NCBI RefSeq assembly: GCF_007747655.1
Contig: NZ_CP036274.1
Span: 806,001-870,000, forward strand
DNA from: Anatilimnocola aggregata
GTDB taxonomy: Bacteria > Planctomycetota > Planctomycetia > Pirellulales > Pirellulaceae
Length of the DNA stretch: 64,000 bases
Direction of reading: 5' to 3'
The position numbers were made by a program, and so were the translations under genes. Of this stretch, positions 43,136 to 51,588 are shown piece by piece. How positions within the stretch are numbered: position 1 is the first letter of the stretch; the number at the start of each line of letters is the position of its first letter. Under the pieces are notes generated by a model that saw nothing but the letters and a program-made list of their open reading frames with translations, was not told the origin of the DNA and did not search any database.

Positions 43136-45457
43136 CTAAAAACTACCCCCTTCGGTTTCTTCATTTACTCCGGCGTAATTCCGTTTTTGGAAAATTCTCT
43201 GTTCCAGGTCGGTGATGGTAGGCCGCCCAAATGACCCAAGGCCGGCCCAGATGAACCCACGGCCATTTCGCTTATCCGTGTTTTCTTTGAGTGATAGAAA
43301 CTTTTCTTCCTTGACCAACTGCCGAAGCTTTCGACTGACCGCAGTGGGAGAGGAATTTTCGTGAGCGGCACGATTTGCCCACTGAACAATAATCTTGGTT
43401 GGAATGAAAATTCTTTCGTGCTCGGTGTCGTATCCAAGTCGTCGCAGCTCGTCGGAGATGAATTCCTCGAGTAGTTGGTGCTCTTCCTGTTCAGCATCGA
43501 CGGTCGCCTGGCGATCGGCGATTGCAGCCTGAGCAACAACCGGGTTAGGTACCCGGGCGAGTACAGACGCCTCCCAGTCAGCCCAGCGAGTGAATCTCTC
43601 GAACCGGTGGGGCTCGCTACGGAGTACGCCAATCAGGTCTGCGAGGATCTTCAATCGGTGCTCTTCAATGAATCGGCGGGTGTCTTCTTCCCACGTGCCA
43701 GTGTTCCGGGGCTTCTTAATCACGATCACTACCGCCCGCTGGCCCATGTCGGTTGAGAGATTAGCGCCATTCAGCGTCAGGCACCAAGTGATGGTGTTCG
43801 GGCGACTTCCCTCGCCCATGTACATTCGGTGACCGCTGATCGTCGACGAGGTGATTAGCCCTTCGAACTCGCCCCATGACCATTTGGTGCTCTTCACGTT
43901 ATCGATCAGGGCTATTCGCTTGGTTAGGGCATCAGACGACAGCAACCGGGTCTTGATATCCGCCACCTGCTCGCCGCGGTCGAAACTGAGGTAACCACCG
44001 AATATTTGAGCGGCCATCCGTACGAGCGTGGTCTTTCCAGCCCCAGGGCCGTCGCCGGTGGTGATGACGAACACCGGCCGCATGCCACCCGCCCCGCCCC
44101 ACAAGATTGTCATCAACATTGCCTGAATCAGATCGCGATCAATGTCAGTTTCTGGGTTGAATCGATCGAGCAGCAATTGAAGGTGCTCACCGTTGCCTGG
44201 CTCGATTACGCCGCACGCATAGTAATGATCTTGCCTCATTGGCTCATGCGGCAAAACTTCAACAGCGGCATAGTTGCGAGCCGATCGGCGATGTTCGTGG
44301 AACAACTCGTCTTTGGTGACTGCTCCCGCGCATTGCTTCCACTCGACGATTCCCACCTTGTCGGCCATCCAACCGAACATCGCGGCCGGCTTTTCTAGCC
44401 AGCTAATTCCGTGTTTGGGATCATGAACAAACAATGCGTTGCCGGTTCGCCGCGGGAAATCGTCGGTTTCCTTCCGAATCAACTCTTTCACTTCTGTCAT
44501 GGTCAGGGGGACGGTTGTTTTGCACTCGTTGCCATCCTCGTCTTCGCCGTACTCAATCAGCGTGTTCCATATCCTCGCGATCGGCCGATCCCGCTTGGTA
44601 TTGCTCGAGTTCTCGGCAGTTTGCTTCGATGCCGTTTCCCCATTGGGAGCCCATTTTGGAGTCGCGAGAATGATGCCGTAGAGATCGTCGCCGGTCGCGC
44701 CCTGTGCGATCACGTCGCTGACATCGCCGCCAGGTTGTAGGCCGCGGAACTGTACGATTCGGACTGAAGCAGCTCCGGCTGCATGCACAGAGGCAGCAAT
44801 CGCTTCTGCGTGTGATTCGCCGGGACTGTCATTGTCAGCGAACCAAACAAAGTGCTTTCCAACGAGTGCCGAGTTGTACTCCTCCAACCATTTCGGTTTC
44901 GCGATATTTTTGGAGGCGCCGTCGAAATTTGTTGTCGCTCGGAATCCAAGTGCGGCTAGGTTGTCGCAGTCTTTTTCACCTTCAGCGCCAACAATGAATT
45001 CATCTGGCTCGGCAGCAAGAATTGTTGGCAAGTTGTAGAGAACTCGCCGCACACCTTCCATTCCGCTGACCCAGGCTTTTCCGTTCCAGTGTTCAAGCAA
45101 GAAGGCTTTAGGGTCGTACCTCAGTTTTCGGAAAAGAGGATTGCCTTGCTCGTCCTGATAAACATAGGCCGCAACAAGCTTTCTCTTCGTTTTTGGCTTG
45201 CCATTCGCCTTCGGCTTCGAGCGCTCTGGGAACAAATCGTTGTAGGTCAGACCTCGCGATTGAAGCACGGCGGTTACATCGCAGCCAGCTTGGCAGTGAA
45301 TGCCTGCCGCGCCGGGATACGCGTCGAGCTCGCCGATACACAACGACGATTTGCAATCTTCGTGAACAGGACACTTGGCTTCCCATTGAGTGGGGCCGGT
45401 CTGCCGAGCATCATCAAATTTGCAGGCTATCTCTGCGACCTTACTTGAGTACACCAT
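43136..45457 (-). CDS. Primase-helicase of element 1 (zinc finger, TOPRIM, SF3/DUF5906-like helicase)
   Basis: 773 residues from ATG 45457 (GGAGAGG site; frame is open to 45541). Zinc-binding ligands C29/H32 (CPVHEDC) and C55/C59 (HCQAGC); TOPRIM-like block with GAEGEKDCDNLAALG (~158-171) and FADND (~206-210); helicase Walker A TGDGPGAGKTTL (~467-478) and RIALIDNVKS. Combines RNA priming and DNA unwinding, as in P4 alpha-type and other phage/satellite replication proteins. Its presence means element 1 can probably replicate autonomously after excision. Confidence 0.85.
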   Translation of the reverse strand: MVYSSKVAEIACKFDDARQTGPTQWEAKCPVHEDCKSSLCIGELDAYPGAAGIHCQAGCDVTAVLQSRGLTYNDLFPERSKPKANGKPKTKRKLVAAYVYQDEQGNPLFRKLRYDPKAFLLEHWNGKAWVSGMEGVRRVLYNLPTILAAEPDEFIVGAEGEKDCDNLAALGFRATTNFDGASKNIAKPKWLEEYNSALVGKHFVWFADNDSPGESHAEAIAASVHAAGAASVRIVQFRGLQPGGDVSDVIAQGATGDDLYGIILATPKWAPNGETASKQTAENSSNTKRDRPIARIWNTLIEYGEDEDGNECKTTVPLTMTEVKELIRKETDDFPRRTGNALFVHDPKHGISWLEKPAAMFGWMADKVGIVEWKQCAGAVTKDELFHEHRRSARNYAAVEVLPHEPMRQDHYYACGVIEPGNGEHLQLLLDRFNPETDIDRDLIQAMLMTILWGGAGGMRPVFVITTGDGPGAGKTTLVRMAAQIFGGYLSFDRGEQVADIKTRLLSSDALTKRIALIDNVKSTKWSWGEFEGLITSSTISGHRMYMGEGSRPNTITWCLTLNGANLSTDMGQRAVVIVIKKPRNTGTWEEDTRRFIEEHRLKILADLIGVLRSEPHRFERFTRWADWEASVLARVPNPVVAQAAIADRQATVDAEQEEHQLLEEFISDELRRLGYDTEHERIFIPTKIIVQWANRAAHENSSPTAVSRKLRQLVKEEKFLSLKENTDKRNGRGFIWAGLGSFGRPTITDLEQRIFQKRNYAGVNEETEGGSF

Positions 45458-45830
45458 GGGTAGCCTCTCCATGGCGCGGTTTGAAACTCGCAGCAAACTT
45501 TGCGACGTCGGCAACACTCGGAAGCATCGCCACTGCCGCAACTTGGCAAGGACGAATTTCCATAATTCGCAGCGGGAATTTCAATCCCGCGGGGACAGTC
45601 CCGTCTGCTCGCTCGATGCGCGAGATCATTTGTAGTTCGATGCGATCTTTGAAACTGTTGAATGTGCCAGCGCGGATAAGCAGGCCAGTCGTGAGCAGGA
45701 TCAGGCGTTCATTGCCGTCGCGCCAGATATCGCGATCGAGCAGATGAAGCGTCCTGTGATCAGCAAGCTCGGCAAGCGGTTGCGGTTTTTTTCGCGATGC
45801 CGTTGATCGAATCCGGTTTTTCGGTAACAT
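45441..45830 (-). CDS. Hypothetical protein upstream of primase
   Basis: 129 residues (MLPKNRIRSTASRKK). The 3' end overlaps the primase start by 17 bp, so the two are coupled; a GAAAGG site lies 7 bases before the ATG. It has ERLILLTTGLLIRAG and VPAGLKFPLRIMEIRP, beta-rich. Could be a ssDNA-binding or accessory replication protein; not recognised. Confidence 0.5.
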   Translation of the reverse strand: MLPKNRIRSTASRKKPQPLAELADHRTLHLLDRDIWRDGNERLILLTTGLLIRAGTFNSFKDRIELQMISRIERADGTVPAGLKFPLRIMEIRPCQVAAVAMLPSVADVAKFAASFKPRHGEATHGVLK

Positions 45831-45863
45831 AATTGAACCTTTCGGGGTGAACTCTCAAACTCG

Positions 45864-45901
45864 AGCCGGCAACAATTTGCAGTTGTTTGCCGGCTTTTTT
45901 G
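45864..45901 (+). terminator. Intrinsic terminator-like hairpin on the + strand
   Basis: AGCCGGCAACAA pairs with TTGTTTGCCGGCT (one bulge) and is followed by a run of T. It reads as a terminator for plus-strand transcription, although the neighbouring genes are all on the minus strand. Confidence 0.65.
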
Positions 45902-45905
45902 TGGA

Positions 45906-46151
45906 TTAGCTTGCAACCACCTTCAGTTGCGAATTCTTAGTCTCTTTTCCGGTGGTGGTGATCACGCGGATCAGCTCGCTACCCATCACGAATCCGCGGC
46001 CGGCGATGTACTTCACTTCGAGTCCAGCTCGCCGCATGCTTCGCATCCCGGCCCGCCCAATCCCAAGCGTGTCCATTGCACTCGGCAAGGGATACATGAC
46101 GTCAGGCTTGATTTCGCGCTGGGGAATCTCCACTGATTTGGTTTTTCTCAT
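45906..46151 (-). CDS. Excisionase/MerR-like DNA-binding protein
   Basis: 81 residues. YPLPSAMDTLGIGRAGMRSM followed by RRAGLEVKYIAGRGFVMGSE and LIRVI is the winged-helix layout of Xis/'helix domain 17'-type proteins (recognition helix then wing). It may be the directionality factor of the integrase or a regulator of replication genes. The next gene downstream starts 76 bp away, across the hairpin at 45864. Confidence 0.65.
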   Translation of the reverse strand: MRKTKSVEIPQREIKPDVMYPLPSAMDTLGIGRAGMRSMRRAGLEVKYIAGRGFVMGSELIRVITTTGKETKNSQLKVVAS

Positions 46152-46331
46152 AAAGTCCTCGCTCGTAAACAGTCACATTCGCAGGCACACACCCAAAACT
46201 ATTAAGTGAGCCAGGGACACCCGTGGTCACCATCGTTCGGATATCGTGCGATTACCGTTTCGGCAGAGCCGAGATTAGCGGCAGAAAGTGCGGATCACGA
46301 AACTCGAAGTTTTGTGCGCCGGCAAGAAACG

Positions 46332-46354
46332 AAAAGCCCCGGGAAAACCGGGGC
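46332..46354 (-). terminator. Intrinsic terminator of the 254-aa gene
   Basis: GCCCCGG-GAAAA-CCGGGGC, 7-bp perfect stem; on the minus strand followed by TTTTC. It lies 46 bp beyond the stop of the gene at 46401-47165, separating it from the replication operon. The rest of 46152-46400 has no visible gene. Confidence 0.65.
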
Positions 46355-46400
46355 AATAAATGCTAGAAATTCTGGCTAAAAAGTTGTGTGCGCACAGAAG

Positions 46401-47165
46401 TTAGTCATTCTCCAAGCCTCTTCTTGCGCGCTCTTCCCGGATTTGTAGGAGGTCATGGTAGTTGTGAACGCGCACGCTCCTGTTCGAGTCAATCTTGGCG
46501 TAAATCGTCTGGATCTTCTGCGATCTTCGGTACCCGCTCAAATCACCGGCACTCAATCCCCAAGTGGTTCCTTCGCTTGCGATGTACGTTGCTGTGAGAG
46601 GTTCACCATTCATGTTCCCACCGTCCCGATAATCTGGAGGAACTTCGCTGGCTTCCAGTGGATTATCTGGCGGCGAAGTGCAAAGGTATGATGCACGAAC
46701 AGACTCCGCCAGAAGAAGGTCCCGATATCCCGGCCATGATTCGTGTTCATATTGGTCGGTCGATTCAAGTCGAGTGAATGCCATATGTGCTATCGGCCAG
46801 AACTCATCGCTGATCGGGCGCCAAGTGCCTTGATCGATCAACCCTGTCTCAAAGAACTTGATCGTGTGCTGTGCAACGTTCATCGCAAGATGGTGGCAGG
46901 AGGGGAAACGCTCTCCGGCTATAGACGGTTCTTGCAGAACTGCGCGAACAATGCAGCTGTAAATTTCCGGAGTTTCTAGCCACTCTTCGAGCTCATCCAG
47001 GCTTAGCCGAAGGCTCTGGATAATCCAGGCGATGCTATCGTAATAGCCATCGGGAATAATGTCGTTCGCCTTAGCCAACGCCACCAATTCATGTGAGCAC
47101 TGTAAACACTCGGCCGCCGCCAAGTATGTTTGACGAAACTCCTCATGCGCAATCGATTCCAACAT
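46401..47165 (-). CDS. Hypothetical protein at the right end of element 1
   Basis: 254 residues, mostly helical (SIAWIIQSLRLSLDELEEWL), with a Cys/His cluster (PSCHHLAMNVAQH). No family recognised. It has its own terminator and sits next to the right attachment copy, a usual place for cargo such as defence or fitness genes. Confidence 0.55.
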   Translation of the reverse strand: MLESIAHEEFRQTYLAAAECLQCSHELVALAKANDIIPDGYYDSIAWIIQSLRLSLDELEEWLETPEIYSCIVRAVLQEPSIAGERFPSCHHLAMNVAQHTIKFFETGLIDQGTWRPISDEFWPIAHMAFTRLESTDQYEHESWPGYRDLLLAESVRASYLCTSPPDNPLEASEVPPDYRDGGNMNGEPLTATYIASEGTTWGLSAGDLSGYRRSQKIQTIYAKIDSNRSVRVHNYHDLLQIREERARRGLEND

Positions 47166-47264
47166 CGAACCTCATCCTTAACCAGGTGGCCCGCCGGCGC
47201 CCCGGGGATGAGTCCAGAGCACCGGCAGGCCGCGGGGTCATGACTCCCCTGCCCAGAATCAAAG

Positions 47265-47290
47265 TGGGTACAATCGAAAACTTGTACCCA
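47265..47290. promoter_or_regulatory. Perfect 9-bp dyad near the right end of element 1
   Basis: TGGGTACAA-TCGAAAAC-TTGTACCCA. It lies about 100 bp upstream of the 254-aa gene and 105 bp inside the attachment copy. Operator or integrase/excisionase arm-type site are both possible. The rest of 47166-47394 has no visible gene. Confidence 0.5.
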
Positions 47291-47394
47291 AAAACGCTGT
47301 AAAATCGCTCGTTCGGCATCAGAACGGCAATACGAAAGATACACAAAAACCGCAGCGAGAACGATGGTCGGACCTTGGCCGTACGATGACAGGT

Positions 47395-47454
47395 GACTTA
47401 AAATCCTGTGGTGGGTAATCCACCGTACGGGTTCGAGCCCCGTCCCAGCTACTT
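47395..47454 (+). repeat. Attachment core copy 2 (junction of the two elements)
   Basis: 60 bp identical to 31085-31144. The rest of the tRNA is not present 5' of it, so it is a pseudo-tRNA end left by integration and serves both elements. Confidence 0.95.
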
Positions 47455-47608
47455 ACCACGACAACACTTGCGAAGAATGCAATTCAGAGGCGACTAGTCG
47501 CGGGTGCGAGTTTGCTCCATTTCGTCACGTGACACAAGATCACTTTTTGGGTCGAAATCGCTGCTTGTTAGAGCACCCAAACGCTGAACCGACTTGGATG
47601 CCTGTACA

Positions 47609-47881
47609 ATGTCCAGCATGTACACGACCGAACCGAAGCCCAACGAGGATGACTTGCGGCTTAGGGCTCACATCCTGTTGCTCATTGAGAAGCTAGGATT
47701 CTGCGGCTCAGAGTGCAGCATTGATACTTACTTGGGCGTCGTGCCAATCGATAGGTTCACTCTCCGATTTCCAGGCGGAAGCGCTACGGGCTCGTACCAA
47801 CAACTGGTCGAGGTACTTTCGAGCGCAAGAACCACCGAACAATTTGTTGCTAATTGCTGGGCAACTGAGATTCTTGATTAG
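47609..47881 (+). CDS. Small hypothetical protein, uncertain
   Basis: ~90 residues (MSSMYTTEPKPNEDDL...). The only plus-strand candidate in element 2; its last 32 bp overlap the integrase gene. LLIEKLGFCGSECSIDTYLG is plausible protein sequence, but there is no strong ribosome-binding site; ATG 47618 is an alternative. Confidence 0.3.
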   Translation: MSSMYTTEPKPNEDDLRLRAHILLLIEKLGFCGSECSIDTYLGVVPIDRFTLRFPGGSATGSYQQLVEVLSSARTTEQFVANCWATEILD

Positions 47882-48965
47882 TGTACGAATTCATTCGAGA
47901 CGCAACTTCCATTGCCCGTTGGCCCACGTAGTAATCCATTGTCACTTGCATGGACGAGTGTCGCATGAACTCCATCAGGTCTTGGGGGCTCAGATGCGCG
48001 GCCCAACGTAGAGCGCACGACCGCCGCAGATCGTGAAAGCTCGCGTACTTTTCTTTGCCCGTCAGAGCATCTTTTCGCACCAGCAGCCCAGCTCGCCGAC
48101 CGATCGCCGCTCCCACATGCGAAACCGTTGACCTGGCGACACCAGGCAATCGGAACACCTGGCCGCACCGCTCTTCCTCGGGAACCTGGCGAAGCAGCTC
48201 CGCAAATTCCGGTGCGACTGGATGCATCCGGTCGCGTTTGCCCTTCTCCAGTTGGCCACGAATCCAAATGACAGGATGAGCTTGAGTTGTCAGGTCGATC
48301 CGATGCCGGTCGTGCCGATCCCAGGACAAATTGAGAGCTTCGCCGACTCGCAGACCTTGCCACCACAGCCCACGCGAGAAGAAAGACCAGGCCGCCCCCT
48401 GTTCCACTCCAACAACGTGCTGAATCGCCTCTAAGAACTGCTCGAACTCTATCGGGGAGAGCGGTCGTCCCTTCATCGTCTTGGGAACGCTACCCCGCAC
48501 ACCCTTCGGCACCGAGGGCATGCGGACGATCAACTCCAAATCGTAGGCCCACTGCAACGCAGCTCGCAGTTGTCGCATGTGTTTCAGAATCGTGATTTCC
48601 TTCAAATCTCGCTTCCGCAGCCACGCTTGAAACTGACTCAGCACCGCCGCGTTGATCAGTTGCAACCTGATCGCCCCGACCGCCCTTTCGAAGAACTTGA
48701 ACGTCACGCCGTACGTTTCGCGAGTGCCTTCCGACATCACCGGCATGCGTTCCTCTTCAAAACGCAGACGGAAATTCGACCAAGTGAGATCTTCGGCCGG
48801 CCGGCCTTGCACTAGGCGGGACACGAATTCGCCTGCCAGGCGTTCCGCTTCGTGGCGGTCTTTCGTCCCCAGTGATTGTTGCCGCTCAGTACCCGTTGTT
48901 GGATCAAACCAACGAACCGCGTACGGTCTCTTTTTGAACTCAACGATTCGATAACCCGTTGCCAT
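47850..48965 (-). CDS. Tyrosine recombinase/integrase of element 2
   Basis: 371 residues from ATG 48965 (GGGAGGGG site upstream). Catalytic residues: Arg in WWQGLRVGEALN, HDLRRSCALR, FMRHSSMQVTMDYY. N-terminal DNA-binding domain with YAVRWFDPTTGTERQ. Only distantly similar to the element 1 integrase although both use the same tRNA end. 18 bp downstream of the rep stop, so probably cotranscribed with rep. Confidence 0.95.
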   Translation of the reverse strand: MATGYRIVEFKKRPYAVRWFDPTTGTERQQSLGTKDRHEAERLAGEFVSRLVQGRPAEDLTWSNFRLRFEEERMPVMSEGTRETYGVTFKFFERAVGAIRLQLINAAVLSQFQAWLRKRDLKEITILKHMRQLRAALQWAYDLELIVRMPSVPKGVRGSVPKTMKGRPLSPIEFEQFLEAIQHVVGVEQGAAWSFFSRGLWWQGLRVGEALNLSWDRHDRHRIDLTTQAHPVIWIRGQLEKGKRDRMHPVAPEFAELLRQVPEEERCGQVFRLPGVARSTVSHVGAAIGRRAGLLVRKDALTGKEKYASFHDLRRSCALRWAAHLSPQDLMEFMRHSSMQVTMDYYVGQRAMEVASRMNSYTNQESQLPSN

Positions 48966-48983
48966 CCCTGCCCCTCCCTGCAC

Positions 48984-50255
48984 CTATATCACCCCGCCCG
49001 ACGCATTCCATTGGTCGAACTCCGCAAACCTCGCCACGTCCGCCGCATTGATTCCGCCGCCGATTACCGACGGAGTATGCCCACGAGTGGCGACAAGCCG
49101 AAACCAATCGCCTTCCTTCAATTGCACCCAGCGTTTGCCGACCTCCTGAAAATCGAGAACGACGCACGCTTGGGCAAAGGTGATTTCCAGCATCCGCCAA
49201 AAGCGACGACTCGACCTGACAACCTTGCCGGTCTCATCCTTAACTTCCGTGACTTCGAGCACTGCCGCACGCGTGCCGCAGTCCGCAAGACGATCCTCGA
49301 TAGTTCGCTGCTCTTTTTTGGTCGGATGATGTTCCCCTGCTCGACATGCATCGCAGAAGCAGTCCGCAGAATGTTCTGCCACGCCGGACTCTTCCTCAGC
49401 GTTCGCACATTTGTTTTTGCTCGACGGCTTCCCAGGCAGCAGGCCGTGGCTAGTTTGGTAAAGCCGGATTCGACGCCCTGCGTTCATTTCGTCGAAGGTC
49501 CATTGCGGAAACCCATGTTCGGGGTACTTCACCATGTACTTCGTGGCATAGCACGCGGCATGGTGAGCCCCTCCACTAAACTTGCCAACCGAGATTCGGC
49601 ACGTACCGAACTCCGGCTCCACTCCTGCTAACGACTCTTCATACTTGTGCCCCCATGCAGGAGCTGACTTCGGACGATTCCGGCCCCACAGTTGGCAGAG
49701 CACTTTAAACGGGATGAACTCAGCTTCTAGCAGCAAGTGAAAATGTGCCCAACCGTTTTTGTGGAACTCGACCACGTAAAAGTATCGATTGCTTCTCAAG
49801 TGGCCGGCTTTCTTCAGTGCTCGCACGAGCTCGGCAATCGCCCGCTTCTCACGCACGTAGCGGTACGCTTCCACAGGCGAGCCGAATAGCTTCGGATCAA
49901 CGGTGAGAGTGACCATCATCAATGCACTGAATGTCTGCAGGACTGGCACCAGGCGTTTTCGCAGGCTCAATCCCAGCGAGACGCAGCAGTGCTTGCAAAA
50001 CCTTGACCGACAACCGACGGCCCGACACTCCAGGTGTTTCTCTTCCTTCAAGTCTCCGTGATGGGGCCAGACGCCTTGTGCGTTCCAGTCCACAGTACTT
50101 CGACTGGATTCAAGATAAGGGGCGACGGCTGGCGGGACGGCGGGGCTCGCTTCGCTCGCTCCCGCCGCCCTCGCTGCAGCCTTTGCCCCAGAGCTTGAAT
50201 GCCCTTGGCCGACATTGCCTATAGACGTATGATCACAGTTGCCTTTGAGGCACAT
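48984..50255 (-). CDS. Rolling-circle replication initiator (HUH, two-tyrosine superfamily I type)
   Basis: 423 residues. Cys cluster CRAVGCRSRFCKHCC (~77-91), motif 1 MMVTLTVDP (~113-121), HUH motif WAHFHLLLE (H171, H173), and the double-tyrosine motif CYATKYMVKY (Y236 and Y240 with K239, K243), which matches the Y-x-x-K-Y-x-x-K pattern of phage gpA-type initiators. It would nick one strand at the origin and start rolling-circle synthesis. A Cys-rich insert (CFCDACRAGE) follows. Start ATG 50255 has CGGAGG seven bases upstream. Confidence 0.85.
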   Translation of the reverse strand: MCLKGNCDHTSIGNVGQGHSSSGAKAAARAAGASEASPAVPPAVAPYLESSRSTVDWNAQGVWPHHGDLKEEKHLECRAVGCRSRFCKHCCVSLGLSLRKRLVPVLQTFSALMMVTLTVDPKLFGSPVEAYRYVREKRAIAELVRALKKAGHLRSNRYFYVVEFHKNGWAHFHLLLEAEFIPFKVLCQLWGRNRPKSAPAWGHKYEESLAGVEPEFGTCRISVGKFSGGAHHAACYATKYMVKYPEHGFPQWTFDEMNAGRRIRLYQTSHGLLPGKPSSKNKCANAEEESGVAEHSADCFCDACRAGEHHPTKKEQRTIEDRLADCGTRAAVLEVTEVKDETGKVVRSSRRFWRMLEITFAQACVVLDFQEVGKRWVQLKEGDWFRLVATRGHTPSVIGGGINAADVARFAEFDQWNASGGVI

Positions 50256-50347
50256 TGACTAACCTCCGTGTGCTGAAATTGCTGTACGCCTGGCAGGTCC
50301 GTTCTGTCGCCAAACTTCACGGACCCGCTGGGTTTTTTCGTTTTTGC

Positions 50348-50611
50348 CTACGCCGCTTTCTTTGCTCCCTGAATAATCTGCAGCATGCCATTCTGAATTT
50401 GCTGTTCAGTCAGAGTCGGATTGACCCTCCACGCTGCTGCCGACCACATCAAGCAACTAACTTCAACGAATTCACGTTCGCTCAACGCAATCCGTTTGAA
50501 GTCTTTCATTGCGGCCATCAATTCTCGCTGGATTAGGCAACGATCTCCCAAATCAAGTGCCATGATCCGGACAAACCACCTCTTTGCTCGCCTCTCAATG
50601 CTCGCTCTCAC
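50348..50611 (-). CDS. Small basic hypothetical protein upstream of rep
   Basis: 87 residues from GTG 50611, supported by a strong GGAGG site 8 bases upstream. Begins MRASIERRAKRWF; helical. 92 bp upstream of rep and probably in the same transcript. Possible copy-number or accessory replication protein; not recognised. Confidence 0.55.
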   Translation of the reverse strand: MRASIERRAKRWFVRIMALDLGDRCLIQRELMAAMKDFKRIALSEREFVEVSCLMWSAAAWRVNPTLTEQQIQNGMLQIIQGAKKAA

Positions 50612-50776
50612 GTGTTAATCCTCCCTGCTTAAAGCTCCGAACAAGGATCGACAAAGGGGTATCGTCCCCACGCCTTTCACGCTCATCCGTCGCAAAGACA
50701 AAAGAGCGACGGGATGAGGTGAAGGCGAAGGGGACTCGACCGGCCCCATAGCTGGACAACTGGCACCGCTTCCAAG

Positions 50777-50906
50777 CGATCACGCCAAAGCCGCTTCCGG
50801 CTCCGCTGCAATCGCGAGTGCCGCAATGATTGTTCTCGAAGATGGATCACCGACGAGGCGTCACACGCGATTGCGTGCGCTTCGCCGAAGCTAGTGGCGT
50901 GATCGT
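50777..50906. repeat. Nested dyads, candidate origin of element 2
   Basis: Outer arms CGATCACGCC (50777-50786) and GGCGTGATCG (50897-50906), perfect; inner arms GCAATCGCG (50808-50816) and CGCGATTGC (50866-50874), perfect. They lie in the gene-poor stretch 50612-50956, upstream of rep, where rolling-circle origins are often found. Confidence 0.6.
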
Positions 50907-50956
50907 TCAGGCGTTCGAATTGAAATAGAATTGGCCACCTCCCTGTGGTCGCTCGA

Positions 50957-51199
50957 TTATGCCGGTCGCAAAGCAACGTACTTCGCGATAGCCTCGTTCA
51001 GAGCTGCAGTTGTCGTGATGCCATTCGCCTTCGCGACTTGCTGCAGCTTGGCAAGATAGGCCGCATCGAAGTGAAAGCGTTTCAGCTTCATGCCTTCGCT
51101 CCACACTCTGCGGCAGTTTGGCACGTTCGACTTGATCTCGCCGTTCGGCTTTTCACTGGTCATTTCGATGTTCCCAAAGTTGCTGAACGATATGTCCAT
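50957..51199 (-). CDS. Small protein with ribbon-helix-helix-like C-terminus
   Basis: 80 residues from ATG 51199, whose A overlaps the upstream TGA stop. C-terminal MKLKRFHFDAAYLAKLQQVA and ANGITTTAALNEAIAKYVA gives a strand followed by two helices, as in RHH DNA-binding proteins. Coupled to the RHH gene upstream. Confidence 0.55.
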   Translation of the reverse strand: MDISFSNFGNIEMTSEKPNGEIKSNVPNCRRVWSEGMKLKRFHFDAAYLAKLQQVAKANGITTTAALNEAIAKYVALRPA

Positions 51200-51573
51200 C
51201 ACCGGACGCCAAAGTGAACGTCGCCCCGTTCTCGAATATCGATACCAAACCAAAACGTCCCACGGTCGGTGATCTCCGGTACATCGCTATCAAAAATGCC
51301 CTTCGAGCCGAACCATACGCAACCCTTCGCGGGTTTGGAAATTAAGAAACGCGTTGGCTTGTCTCCCTCCATCATTCCAAACTCATTCCACTGCCCAACT
51401 TGAGCTGATGACAACGCCCCTCGACACATTCCTTGCACCAATTGGTTTACACTAATTCCGGTTTGCTCTGAGAGCTTCACCAACTCCTGATGAAGGTCAC
51501 GATCAAATCGCACCTGGAAGGGCACTTTATCGCTTTCAACAGCCTCTGCCTTCTTTTTTGCTTTCTTCGCCAT
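51199..51573 (-). CDS. Ribbon-helix-helix (Arc/CopG-like) regulator
   Basis: 124 residues from ATG 51573, with AAGGAGG 5 bases upstream; GTG 51591 is an unlikely alternative. PFQVRFDRDLHQELVKLSEQ and TGISVNQLVQG form a clear RHH domain (strand, helix, helix) after a Lys-rich arm. The C-terminal ~70 residues are an unassigned beta-rich domain. Likely controls its own operon and rep through the repeats just upstream. Confidence 0.75.
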   Translation of the reverse strand: MAKKAKKKAEAVESDKVPFQVRFDRDLHQELVKLSEQTGISVNQLVQGMCRGALSSAQVGQWNEFGMMEGDKPTRFLISKPAKGCVWFGSKGIFDSDVPEITDRGTFWFGIDIRERGDVHFGVR

Positions 51574-51588
51574 GAGAGCCTCCTTGGT

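Larger units (their letters stand above)
31085..47454. mobile_element. Integrative element 1 (phage- or satellite-like, ~16.3 kb) at tRNA-Leu
   Basis: Bounded by exact 60-bp direct repeats of the tRNA 3' end. The integrase lies at the tRNA side and faces it. Gene content: integrase, small regulatory operon, XRE repressor with operator and cargo genes on the + strand, then a long minus-strand operon with a DNA-binding excisionase-like protein, primase-helicase, a possible capsid scaffold/protease, several unrecognised proteins and two M41-like proteins. No terminase, portal, major capsid, relaxase or type IV secretion gene is recognisable, so it is neither a standard tailed prophage nor an ICE. 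Confidence 0.85.

Noticed and set aside
42814-43164. 116-residue minus-strand frame across the big inverted repeat
   Set aside because: It overlaps both neighbours, and its repetitive RRFGRFGRF/KRPKRPIRP sequence is only the inverted repeat translated.
31139-47454. Element 1 as an ordinary tailed prophage
   Set aside because: No terminase, portal, major capsid, tape-measure, tail or lysis gene can be recognised.
48876-49631. Plus-strand frame across the integrase-rep junction
   Set aside because: Shadow of rep, which has the HUH and Tyr motifs on the other strand.
50595-50783. 62-residue minus-strand frame upstream of the 87-aa gene
   Set aside because: No ribosome-binding site, overlaps the better-supported GTG start at 50611, and falls partly in the dyad region.
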